A DNA stretch of 64,000 bases, from contig JAWKZS010000010.1 of NCBI GenBank assembly GCA_041395845.1, forward strand, positions 1-64,000. The letters run 5' to 3'. Positions 35,748 through 43,174 of the stretch are shown here, piece by piece. The stretch's first letter is position 1; each line of letters opens with the position of its first letter. The translations under genes and the position numbers were made by a program. A model generated the notes under the pieces. That model saw only the letters and a program-made list of their open reading frames with translations. It searched no databases and was not told the origin of the DNA. Source of the stretch: Ch67 sp041395845. GTDB taxonomy: Bacteria > Pseudomonadota > Gammaproteobacteria > Pseudomonadales > Ketobacteraceae.

Positions 35748-36653
35748 TCACCCCGTAACTTTTCCACACTCTGATTGAGAATTGTCCAGAGCCTCTTGCA
35801 GGGGCGAGGGGGCCGGGTCGGCGCGCAGACTGTTGATCAGCATAGCCTGCCAGGGCTTCAGATGTCCTGCGCCGGGGACCAGACGGTAGTGCGCGTTGGG
35901 CTGGTGGCGGGCAAAGTCTTCGATCCAGGCTGGCAGGATCACCGTGTCCTTTTCGCCGGCCAGATGCCACTGGCTGATCCGGGCCGGCAGCGGCGGCCGC
36001 ACAGAAGGATCAAGGGAATCCGGCAGCGGGGTAAAGTCATTGGCCGCCAGCCAGCGTCCCACTGCCAGGTTGCCGGCCAGGGTGATCACGGCGCAGGTCT
36101 GGGGCAGGCGGGCGGCGAGCAGGGTGGCCAGGGTGCCGCCACCGCTGTGGCCGATCAGGATCACTTGATCGCCGGGCGGAATCTGTTGCTGCAGCGCAGC
36201 GCCAAGGCTTTGCACCACGCTGTCACTGTAGCGCAGCAGGGTCCAGTGGCGGGCATCGCAGCGGCTGTCGGCCGTATCAAAATAGCAGGGCCGGCCAAGA
36301 AACAGCGCCGGTTCCCGATCGGCCCCCAGCGCTGGCAACAGGACTGAACCCAGTGGTGTCGGATCGCGGGCCGGTGCGCCGGTAACAGTAACGGCGTGGC
36401 CGTCGCCTTCGATATAGATATGCCAGATCCGTTTGACCGGCGTTGGCTGGGTGAAACGTTGCTGCGCCGCATCGTTCCAGATCAGCCGGTGCTTGAACAG
36501 CCCGCTGTCCACCACTCGCTGCTGCAGATCATGCTGCTCGATGGCTTGCTGCCAGCGTACACAGCCGGCCAGCAGCAGCGCCGCCACCAGCGGCAGCCAC
36601 AGCGGGAATCGGCGCCTGTTTGTGCGTGTCACGTCTATTTGATAATCAATCAT
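35748..36653 (-). CDS. Alpha/beta hydrolase-like lipoprotein
   Basis: A 301-residue lipoprotein with lipobox LLAGC near residue 30. An alpha/beta hydrolase core contains the nucleophile elbow GHSGGG near residue 168, an acid in GEKDTV near 252 and the C-terminal His in GAGHLKPWQ. A probable esterase, substrate unknown. The frame is open to 36833, but the ATG at 36653 gives a proper signal peptide; the ribosome site is weak. Its 5' end is only 39 bases from the divergent tagF start, so the two share a promoter region. It lies upstream of the caspase-like gene on the same strand. Confidence 0.72.
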   Translation of the reverse strand: MIDYQIDVTRTNRRRFPLWLPLVAALLLAGCVRWQQAIEQHDLQQRVVDSGLFKHRLIWNDAAQQRFTQPTPVKRIWHIYIEGDGHAVTVTGAPARDPTPLGSVLLPALGADREPALFLGRPCYFDTADSRCDARHWTLLRYSDSVVQSLGAALQQQIPPGDQVILIGHSGGGTLATLLAARLPQTCAVITLAGNLAVGRWLAANDFTPLPDSLDPSVRPPLPARISQWHLAGEKDTVILPAWIEDFARHQPNAHYRLVPGAGHLKPWQAMLINSLRADPAPSPLQEALDNSQSECGKVTG

Positions 36654-36692
36654 GCGTACGTCGTTCGTCCCGGGGGCGATTCGGAGCAGATA

Positions 36693-37454
36693 ATGGATAA
36701 GTTGGGCGTCCATGGCAAATTGCCGCGGCACGGAGATTTTGTCAGTCGGCAACTGCCGCCGACGTTTGTGACTGGCTGGGACGGCTGGTTGCAGCAGGCA
36801 CTGGCAGTGTCGCAGGAATTGCTTGGCACCCAATGGCTGGATATCTATCTGACCAGTCCGGTGTGGCGTTTCGTGCTGTCATCCGGCGTTGTCGATCACC
36901 AAGTCTGGGCCGGCGTGATGATTCCCAGCGTCGACCGGGTGGGGCGTTATTATCCGCTGACACTGGCGCAGGCGTTCGCCACGGATACGCTGCCAACCCT
37001 GCTGCCGGTGCAGCACAGTGACTGGTTTGGCGAATTGGAACGGGCTGCGCTGGCAGGATTGCAGGATGGTGTTACCATAGACGAATTCGAACAATGGCTG
37101 GCACAGATTTCGACGCCGGTTCCGCTGTCCGTTATGCCGTCTGTACGTTGGGAAAGCGGTCGGCCACTGGTAATGTTTCTGCAGCAAGCAGGGCAGAACC
37201 CGCTGTCGACACTGCCGGCACTGCAACACAGTTTTCTGTTGCAGCGATTCCCCAGCTATAGTTTATGGTGGACAGAAGGTTCCGAGCGTGTGAGCCCTGT
37301 CAGTATTACAACAGCATATTTGCCACCGCCGCAGAGTTTTACCGCTATGCTGGCGGGGGATTGGGAACAGCGGGGATGGGCGATGCCTTTTCCCGCGATC
37401 GCGCCGCTGGCTCTGGGTTCCCCTGATATTCACCATCCGGTTCAGAACGAGTAG
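36693..37454 (+). CDS. tagF: TagF-family protein (type VI secretion-associated)
   Basis: A 253-residue cytoplasmic protein of the TagF/DUF2094 family. The family N-terminus GVHGKLPRHGDFVSRQLP and the VWAGVMIPSVDRVGRYYPLTL block are diagnostic. TagF normally holds type VI secretion silent after translation, in balance with the PpkA-PppA threonine phosphorylation switch. No tss or hcp/vgrG gene is in the window, so here it accompanies a PP2C phosphatase (nine bases downstream) and a kinase only. GGAG precedes the ATG at 36693. Confidence 0.85.
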   Translation: MDKLGVHGKLPRHGDFVSRQLPPTFVTGWDGWLQQALAVSQELLGTQWLDIYLTSPVWRFVLSSGVVDHQVWAGVMIPSVDRVGRYYPLTLAQAFATDTLPTLLPVQHSDWFGELERAALAGLQDGVTIDEFEQWLAQISTPVPLSVMPSVRWESGRPLVMFLQQAGQNPLSTLPALQHSFLLQRFPSYSLWWTEGSERVSPVSITTAYLPPPQSFTAMLAGDWEQRGWAMPFPAIAPLALGSPDIHHPVQNE

Positions 37455-37462
37455 ACGACTGC

Positions 37463-38185
37463 ATGCTGCAGACCCATTGGCACAGCAGCGCTGCCACCCA
37501 CTGCGGTGCCGTGCGCAACATGAATGAAGATGCCTTCCTCAATCGGGACGGCGATGGTCTGTGGGTGGTGGCCGATGGCATGGGTGGGCATGATGCCGGC
37601 GAAGTCGCCAGTGAAATGATCACTGCCTCGCTCGCCCGTCTCAATATCGAGCAGCCACTGCCGGATGTGGTGGATGCCCTCGAAGACACCCTGCTCGAAG
37701 TGCACCAGAAAATTCGCACCTATTCCCGCACCCATTGCCAGGGCCGTACCATGGGCAGCACGGTAGTATCCCTGTTGCTGCGCGACCAGGTGGGCGTGTG
37801 CATGTGGGCGGGCGATTCCCGTCTGTACCGCTATCGCAATCATCAGTTGCAGATGATTTCCGACGATCACAGCCAGGTGAACGAAATGCTCGCCCGTGGC
37901 ATGATCACCGAAGAAGAAGCCCGCAATCATCCCGCATCCAACGTGATTACCCGTGCGGTAGGTGCCAGCGAAACCCTGTACATGGATGTCACGCTGATGG
38001 AATTGCGCAAGGGCGATGTCTATCTGCTGTGCAGCGATGGCTTGTACGGCGCGATTTCCGAGAGCAATATCATGCGACATCTGCGCACCCAGGACATGGA
38101 CGCCTGCACCCAGGCGCTGATTGAAGATGCACTCCGTGCCGGCGCGCGGGACAACGTTACTGTGATCACGGTACTCATCCAATAA
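37463..38185 (+). CDS. PP2C-family Ser/Thr phosphatase (PppA/Stp type)
   Basis: A 240-residue protein phosphatase that removes phosphate from Ser/Thr residues with two metal ions. Motif 1 Glu22-Asp23 (NEDAF), the metal ligand Asp38 in ADGMGGHDAG, SDGL near 194 and the final ARDNVTVI block near 228 are all present. It is nine bases after tagF and its stop overlaps the start of the next gene (TAATG). It is the natural eraser for the kinase at 31278. Confidence 0.93.
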   Translation: MLQTHWHSSAATHCGAVRNMNEDAFLNRDGDGLWVVADGMGGHDAGEVASEMITASLARLNIEQPLPDVVDALEDTLLEVHQKIRTYSRTHCQGRTMGSTVVSLLLRDQVGVCMWAGDSRLYRYRNHQLQMISDDHSQVNEMLARGMITEEEARNHPASNVITRAVGASETLYMDVTLMELRKGDVYLLCSDGLYGAISESNIMRHLRTQDMDACTQALIEDALRAGARDNVTVITVLIQ

Positions 38186-38481
38186 TGACAACAGGTGATC
38201 TGGAATCCCAATGTGCGGCAGAACTGCGCGAGCTGGCGCGTCAGTATTGCGACGGCGTGTTCAACAAGGGCGAATATCGGCGCCGGCGGCGGGAAATTCT
38301 GCTGCGTTGTGTCGGGCAGGATTTCGATCCGTTGCCAACGCAGGATGAAGACGATGATCCTTTGCAGCCGGACGCGCCCCTGCGACCAGCGCCACAGCGG
38401 GACTGGCTGCCCCATATCATGGTCGGTGTCACCCTGGTGGTGGCAGCGATGATGGGCTATCTGATCTATTCCCTCAGCTGA
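38185..38481 (+). CDS. Small C-terminally anchored membrane protein
   Basis: A 98-residue protein of unknown family. An acidic and then Arg-rich helical N-terminal half precedes a Pro-rich linker and one membrane segment (about 72-95). Its start codon overlaps the phosphatase stop in TAATG, which indicates translational coupling and a role with the phosphatase. No catalytic motif was seen. Confidence 0.65.
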   Translation: MTTGDLESQCAAELRELARQYCDGVFNKGEYRRRRREILLRCVGQDFDPLPTQDEDDDPLQPDAPLRPAPQRDWLPHIMVGVTLVVAAMMGYLIYSLS

Positions 38482-38495
38482 CAGGAATGTCACGG

Positions 38496-39017
38496 ATGAT
38501 TCTGCGCGAACGCATGGAAGTCTGGCTGGGCGATATCACCACCTTGCGGGTGGACGCTATCGTCAATGCCGCCAACAACCAGCTGGCCGGCGGTGGCGGT
38601 GTGGATGGTGCGATTCACCGTGCGGCGGGTGCCGACGACCTGCAGGCAGCCTGTCGCGCCATTGGTTACTGTCCCACGGGCAGTGCCGTCATTACCCCCG
38701 GCTTCCGACTGCCGGCGCGTCATATCATTCATACCGTTGGCCCCGTGTGGCAGGGCGGCACCCAGGGCGAACCCGACCTGTTGCGCGCCTGTTACAGCAA
38801 CTGTCTGACCCTGGCAGTACAGGAAGGTATCCGCAGTATCGCGTTCCCTGCCATCAGCTGCGGCGTCTATGGTTATCCGAAAGCAGATGCGGTGGCAGTC
38901 GCAGTGGATGAAGTGGAGCGCTGTCTGGAAGCGCTGCTGATGATCCAGCGGGTGATCTTTGCCTGTTTCGACGGGGAGATGGCGGCGCTTTATCAGGCCG
39001 CACTGGACAGTCGTTAA
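38496..39017 (+). CDS. Macro-domain protein, ADP-ribosyl/O-acetyl-ADP-ribose hydrolase-like (YmdB type)
   Basis: A 173-residue stand-alone macro domain. The ADP-ribose pocket is clear: GDITTLRVDAIVNAANNQLAGGGGVDGAIH near residues 10-40, the GSAVITPGF strand, and FPAISCGVYGYPK near 120. Family members remove acetyl or ADP-ribose groups. An ATG at 38487 touches the AGGA motif, so the ATG at 38496 is preferred. It is the last gene of the tagF-PP2C-membrane protein series (gap 14 bases). Confidence 0.9.
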   Translation: MILRERMEVWLGDITTLRVDAIVNAANNQLAGGGGVDGAIHRAAGADDLQAACRAIGYCPTGSAVITPGFRLPARHIIHTVGPVWQGGTQGEPDLLRACYSNCLTLAVQEGIRSIAFPAISCGVYGYPKADAVAVAVDEVERCLEALLMIQRVIFACFDGEMAALYQAALDSR

Positions 39018-39470
39018 CGGGAACCGGCCCGGCTCAGGCTCAGGTATTGCTGACCCACCAGCTTGAGCGGGCGGCGGGTAGGAAAACCGGAATAGTTTAG
39101 GGGCCGGGGCAAGGGTTCCCTGACGCACCTTCAGGGTCCACACACCCTCATCAAAAAAGCGGAACTGGATTTGCCGGTCGTCGTGACCGCATAACTGGTA
39201 CACGCCCGGGGTGAATGGCTTGGATACTTCCATCTCGTCCAGAATATTCAATTCCAGATCGAGCAGATAAATATGCAACACTTCCTCGAACAGGTTGTCA
39301 TTATCTGTGATCAGCACGTAGCGGTCGCCCAGGGCGAACTGATCCACCAGCTTGCGGCCCTTGAGGTTTTTGCCGGTGGGATACCCCTGCAGCAGCAACT
39401 GACCGTCGTTGCGGGACGACGATTGCCGGGGAGCGACGGAAAACAATGTGACTTTCTGCATGCGATTCAT
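39015..39470 (-). pseudogene. Unknown protein with probable 1-base frameshift near its end
   Basis: The first 125 residues read as a normal beta-rich soluble protein of unknown family (FDEGVWTLKVRQG near its end). In the annotated frame, translation would then run antisense through the whole macro-domain gene to 38490, which is implausible. Losing one base in the AAAA run at 39083-39086 (TTTT on the coding strand) restores a frame ending FPTRRPLKLVGQQYLS...AGSR at a stop at 39015-39017, right at the macro gene's own stop. Either a real frameshift mutation or a sequencing indel in a homopolymer. Confidence 0.55.
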
Positions 39471-39595
39471 GAGCGACCGGGCGAAACAGGATGAACGGAA
39501 GCATTAGTCCATGAGTGTATTGATTATTTCGTGAGCAAAAAAAGCCAGATTAATGGCTGCTTGTGTGACTTATTAACATTTTGAGGAGGGGGAAT

Positions 39596-39727
39596 ATGTC
39601 AGAAGAGGCCAAGCCGGCACGGATCCCCAAGGAGCTGAAACGCTTCGTGGGTGCCATGTTATTGATAATTGCAGGAATTGCGCTGGTATCGCTGGTGGTG
39701 GATCTGGCGGTCAACCAGTGGTCTTGA
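39596..39727 (+). CDS. 43-residue single-pass membrane peptide
   Basis: A short gene not obvious at usual length cut-offs. GAGGAGGGGG lies directly before the ATG at 39596, a very strong ribosome site. The product has a basic N-terminal part (AKPARIPKELKRF) and one membrane segment (residues about 17-39), ending VNQWS. The stop lies three bases before the stop of the convergent lipoprotein gene. I do not recognise the family. Confidence 0.6.
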   Translation: MSEEAKPARIPKELKRFVGAMLLIIAGIALVSLVVDLAVNQWS

Positions 39728-39730
39728 CCG

Positions 39731-40165
39731 CTACAGCAGGGGTTCCCAGTCCATTTCAGCCAGGTACCAGTCCCCACTGCTGAACTGCCAGCGGGATTCC
39801 ACCCGGTAGCTGCGCCCCTGTTCCGGCAGCCAGCCCTGGCCTCCGGTAACGATGGCATTGAAGCGCACGATAGCGCGGTCGCGGTAGCCGGCGTCGAATT
39901 CGGCGTCGGTCTGCGTGCGCAGGATGGTGATGGACTGGTGGCGCATGGTGTGGAACAGCAGCAGGCGCTGGGCGTCCTTGCGGTTCTGGCCCTTGCCGGT
40001 GACGAAATCGTCGCTCAGCATGTCGATGGCGGTATCGGTCTGGCGGTTTTCGATGGCTTGCTGCAGGGCTTCGACCCGTTCCAGCAGGGGCTCCAGGGCC
40101 GGTTCCCTGCTGCAGGCCGCCAGCAGCAGGGACAGGGATAACAGCAACAGGGTGGACAGACGCAT
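39731..40165 (-). CDS. NTF2-like lipoprotein
   Basis: A 144-residue lipoprotein with lipobox LAAC near residue 18. The mature part has an alpha-helix (VEALQQAIENRQTDTAIDMLSDDFV) followed by curved sheet strands ending SGDWYLAEMDW, the pattern of the SnoaL/NTF2-like cone fold without visible catalytic residues. AGGA lies eight bases before the ATG at 40165. Function unknown. It diverges from the DUF2489 gene. Confidence 0.65.
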   Translation of the reverse strand: MRLSTLLLLSLSLLLAACSREPALEPLLERVEALQQAIENRQTDTAIDMLSDDFVTGKGQNRKDAQRLLLFHTMRHQSITILRTQTDAEFDAGYRDRAIVRFNAIVTGGQGWLPEQGRSYRVESRWQFSSGDWYLAEMDWEPLL

Positions 40166-40237
40166 GGGCAGGTTCCTGGACAGATCCGGTTCAGGATACT
40201 GCCCCATGGTATACTGTGCCACCCTTTCACGGCAGTG

Positions 40238-40744
40238 GTGATGTCCATGAGTATCGAATGGTTGTTTGGCGCAATGGCGCTGGTGGTGCTGGTACTGGCC
40301 GTGGTAACGGCGCGGCTGTGGTGGCAGGTGGGGCAGCAGAAACAGGCCCAGCAGCGCTTGCAGCAGGCCCAGGTCGAGCGTCAGGCCAAGGTTGAGCAGG
40401 ATCGTATCCAGTACATTTACGACAGTCTCAATGTGATTGCCCGTGCGGTGCTGGATGACCAGTGTCCCATCACCGAAGGCTGCATCCGCATGGCCGTCCT
40501 GATGGATAACCTGTCGCTGGATTGCGATACCAAACACCGTTTTGCGCCGATTTTCACTATCTACAATGCCACCCGTCACATTCCTACCCACAGCAACTGG
40601 AAAGCGCTGGAACGTAAACAGCAGCGCACGTTCAAACAGGAGATGTTTGCCCTGGAACGCGAGCATGCCGACACCGTGCGGGAGTTGATGGCCTACGTGC
40701 GGGACAATCCGTTCGGCGTGCGCCTGGGCAATTCAGTCAACTGA
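40238..40744 (+). CDS. DUF2489 protein with N-terminal membrane anchor
   Basis: A 168-residue protein. A membrane segment at about residues 8-25 is followed by a Gln-rich coiled coil and the DUF2489 core (LDDQCPITEGCIRMAVLMDNL ... FAPIFTIYNATRHIPTHSNWKAL). The family is widespread in gammaproteobacteria and uncharacterised. Start codons at 40235 (GTG), 40238 and 40244 are all possible because no clear ribosome site is present. The next gene begins 39 bases downstream on the same strand. Confidence 0.8.
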   Translation: MMSMSIEWLFGAMALVVLVLAVVTARLWWQVGQQKQAQQRLQQAQVERQAKVEQDRIQYIYDSLNVIARAVLDDQCPITEGCIRMAVLMDNLSLDCDTKHRFAPIFTIYNATRHIPTHSNWKALERKQQRTFKQEMFALEREHADTVRELMAYVRDNPFGVRLGNSVN

Positions 40745-40783
40745 CGCCGCATGGCCGGCACCGCAGATAACAGGGGGAAGCAG

Positions 40784-41638
40784 GTGCGAACGGGATTCAA
40801 GGGATGGTTGGTGCTGCTCCTCTGTACGCTGGTGTTGTCCGGCTGTGCGGTGCGTTTCTTCTACAACCAGCTGGACTGGCTGATTCCCTGGTATCTGGAT
40901 GACTACATCGAGCTGGAAGGCCCGCAGAAAGATCTGTTCAAAAGCCGCCTGGATGATTATCTGACGTGGCATCGTCAGTCGCAGTTGCCGAAGTATGCCG
41001 ATTTTCTCGAGTCCCTGGCCGTGCATGCCGAGAAAGGCCTGACCCGCACGGATATCGCTGACGTGCAGACCCGCACCCAGACCCTGGCGCAGGCGCTGGT
41101 GGATCGGCTCAAGCCCGACATGATCGAACTGTTTGCCATGGCGAGCGATGAGCAGGTGGAGGATCTGTTCAGCAAGTTTGCCGAGGACGATGCCCGTTAC
41201 CGCAAGGAATATCTCGAGCAGAGTCTGGACGAACAGCGCCGTCAGCGCGCCAAGGAAGTCCGGCATTATGTGGAGCGTTGGACCGGCACTCTCGATGACA
41301 AGCAGAGGAAACTGATCAAGCGCTGGTCCGAGTCCTTTGATCCCATGGGTGACGAGATTTTTGCGGTGCGGCAGGTGTGGCAGGCGGAATTCCACCGCAT
41401 TCTGCAGATGCGCCATGATCGCCCCGCTTACGATCAGGCGTTTGCAACGTTGCTGGACACACCCACCTATGGCCGCACCGCTGCGCTGCAGCAGAAGATG
41501 GACAGCAACGAGCAGGCGCTGATCGAGCTGTACCTGGCACTGGATGCCAGTCTGTCTTCCGATCAGCGTGCGCATATGGTGAAAAAGCTGCGCAGTTACG
41601 CAGCGGATTTCCGCTCCCTCGCTACTCAGGCCAACTGA
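40784..41638 (+). CDS. DUF6279-family lipoprotein
   Basis: A 284-residue lipoprotein, largely helical after the lipobox LSGC near residue 21. The family opening FFYNQLDWLIPWYLDDYIEL and the repeated charged helices match DUF6279. A GTG at 40784 has GGGGGAAG at the right distance and gives a compact signal peptide. An ATG at 40751 has no ribosome site and would add eleven residues. It is probably co-transcribed with the DUF2489 gene. Function unknown. Confidence 0.75.
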   Translation: MRTGFKGWLVLLLCTLVLSGCAVRFFYNQLDWLIPWYLDDYIELEGPQKDLFKSRLDDYLTWHRQSQLPKYADFLESLAVHAEKGLTRTDIADVQTRTQTLAQALVDRLKPDMIELFAMASDEQVEDLFSKFAEDDARYRKEYLEQSLDEQRRQRAKEVRHYVERWTGTLDDKQRKLIKRWSESFDPMGDEIFAVRQVWQAEFHRILQMRHDRPAYDQAFATLLDTPTYGRTAALQQKMDSNEQALIELYLALDASLSSDQRAHMVKKLRSYAADFRSLATQAN

Positions 41639-41660
41639 TTTCCCGCCGGCATTTCTCTTT

Positions 41661-41704
41661 CGGTCAAAAAACTGTCACACAACTGCATCAGAATTGTCAC
41701 CCTT
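41661..41704 (+). promoter_or_regulatory. PHO box: four 11-bp PhoB repeats
   Basis: Four consecutive 11-mers read CGGTCAAAAAA, CTGTCACACAA, CTGCATCAGAA and TTGTCACCCTT. Each carries a version of the PhoB half-site CTGTCAT followed by A-rich bases, in exact 11-base phase. They lie about 95 bases before the PstS-OmpA start, as expected for phosphate-starvation activation. Confidence 0.7.
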
Positions 41705-41797
41705 TTGCGGCGTCATGATTTGGCCGCTGTCTGTTGACCGGTTTGTCCGCCGAACGTTGTGCGGACGCTTTTTTGTTGCTCGCAGTTTGAGGTGGTT

Positions 41798-43171
41798 ATG
41801 AAGTCTGTATGCCTGCGTCTGTGGTGGACGTTGTCGTGGTGTCTTGTGTGGGTGGTCGTCGCGGTGGCGACGCCCGCGAATGCAACCGGGGTGGATTGGA
41901 AGCAGGCGCTGGGGGAGCGTATGCAGCAGGGCAGCGAGGTGGCGCTGTTTGGCATCAGTGGTTCGAATACGCTGGGCGCGCGGCTGGCGCCGGCGCTGGT
42001 GCAGGCATTTTTCACGGCGGAAGGGTTGCAGGACGTTCGCATCGCCGTGCCCCGTGAAAACGAGCAGCGCATCGAGGCGGTCTGGATGGGCGGCGAGCGA
42101 CCGATCCGGGTCGTGGTGGCGGTCAAGGCCCATGGCACTCGCACCGGATTTGAAGCGTTGCAGCGGGGTGAGGCGGATCTGGCGGCGGCGTCACGTCCGC
42201 TTACCGAGACCGAGGCGCTGGGAATGGCGGATCTGGGCAATCTGCGCAGCCCGGGCCAGGAGCATGTCGTTGCCATCGACGGACTGGCGATCATCGTGCA
42301 TCCGGACAATCCGTTGCGCCAGCTGGACATCGCCCAGATTACCGCACTGTTTGCCGGCAGCGTGAACAATTGGCGCGCTTTGGGTGGCCCTGATCGCCAG
42401 GTGCGGATCTATGCCCGGGATGACAAGTCCGGGACCTATGACACCTTCGAGCGTCTGGTGTTGAGAGGCGCCAGTCTGGATAAGCGGGCCCTGCGTTTTG
42501 AATCCAATGCCCTGCTGGCGCAATCGGTGATGGCTGATCCCGGAGGCATCGGATTTGTTCCGCTTGCCAACGTGGCGCAGGCGCACGCGCTTGCGGTGGC
42601 CGATTCCCAGGTTGCGGCGCTGCCGCCGACGGTGCTGACGGTGGCATCCGAGGACTATCTGCTGTCCCGTCGCCTGTATCTTTATTCGTTACCGGAACAG
42701 CAGCGCAGTGCGGCGGTGTCGGCGTTTCTGGATTTTGCCCGGTCGGATGCCGGCCAGCACATCGTCGAGGACAGCGGATTTGTCGCGCAGGCGCTGCATC
42801 CTGTGAGCGTTACGCCGTCGGATGCCCGTCTGCTCGGGTGGCAGCGCCTGAATCTGAATCTGCGTTTTGCCGATGGGGCGTCGGATCTGGATACCAAGGC
42901 CCTGGTGGATGTAGAGCGGCTGGCGGCGTATATCGGACGGCAGGGTGCGGATGCCGGCCAGCTGACACTGGTGGGTTTTTCCAAACCATTGAGCGGCACC
43001 GGGCAATCGGCGCTATCGCGGCTGCGGGCGCAGAATGTGCGTTGGGCGTTACGCCAGCAGGGAGTGCGCAGTCCGATTGAAACCCTGGCGGGCGATGCGG
43101 TGCTGGTGGCGGATCCACGCTCGCCCCAGGCCGATCGCAATCGCCGGGTCGAAGTGTGGATTCGCCAATAG
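41798..43171 (+). CDS. PstS-like phosphate-binding protein fused to an OmpA-type domain
   Basis: A 457-residue exported protein. A signal peptide (1-27) is followed by a phosphate-binding domain (about 45-315): SGSNTLGARLAPAL resembles the PstS Ser-Gly-Ser-Asn start, DLAAASRPL is the second lobe motif, and DKSGTYDTFERLVL is the phosphate site. Residues about 340-457 form an OmpA/MotB peptidoglycan-binding-like domain (LNLRFADGASDLDTKALVDVERLA ... RNRRVEVWI). The fusion would hold phosphate binding at the cell wall. GAGGTGG before the ATG at 41798 decides the start. The PHO box upstream supports phosphate control. Confidence 0.85.
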   Translation: MKSVCLRLWWTLSWCLVWVVVAVATPANATGVDWKQALGERMQQGSEVALFGISGSNTLGARLAPALVQAFFTAEGLQDVRIAVPRENEQRIEAVWMGGERPIRVVVAVKAHGTRTGFEALQRGEADLAAASRPLTETEALGMADLGNLRSPGQEHVVAIDGLAIIVHPDNPLRQLDIAQITALFAGSVNNWRALGGPDRQVRIYARDDKSGTYDTFERLVLRGASLDKRALRFESNALLAQSVMADPGGIGFVPLANVAQAHALAVADSQVAALPPTVLTVASEDYLLSRRLYLYSLPEQQRSAAVSAFLDFARSDAGQHIVEDSGFVAQALHPVSVTPSDARLLGWQRLNLNLRFADGASDLDTKALVDVERLAAYIGRQGADAGQLTLVGFSKPLSGTGQSALSRLRAQNVRWALRQQGVRSPIETLAGDAVLVADPRSPQADRNRRVEVWIRQ

Positions 43172-43174
43172 TCC

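Noticed and set aside
38490..39014. Minus-strand extension of the 39470 gene through the macro-domain gene
   Set aside because: A full antisense overlap with a clear macro domain is implausible, and a one-base shift explains the frame better.
31278..39017. Complete type VI secretion cluster
   Set aside because: Only TagF, kinase and phosphatase are present. No sheath, tube, baseplate or membrane complex gene is seen.
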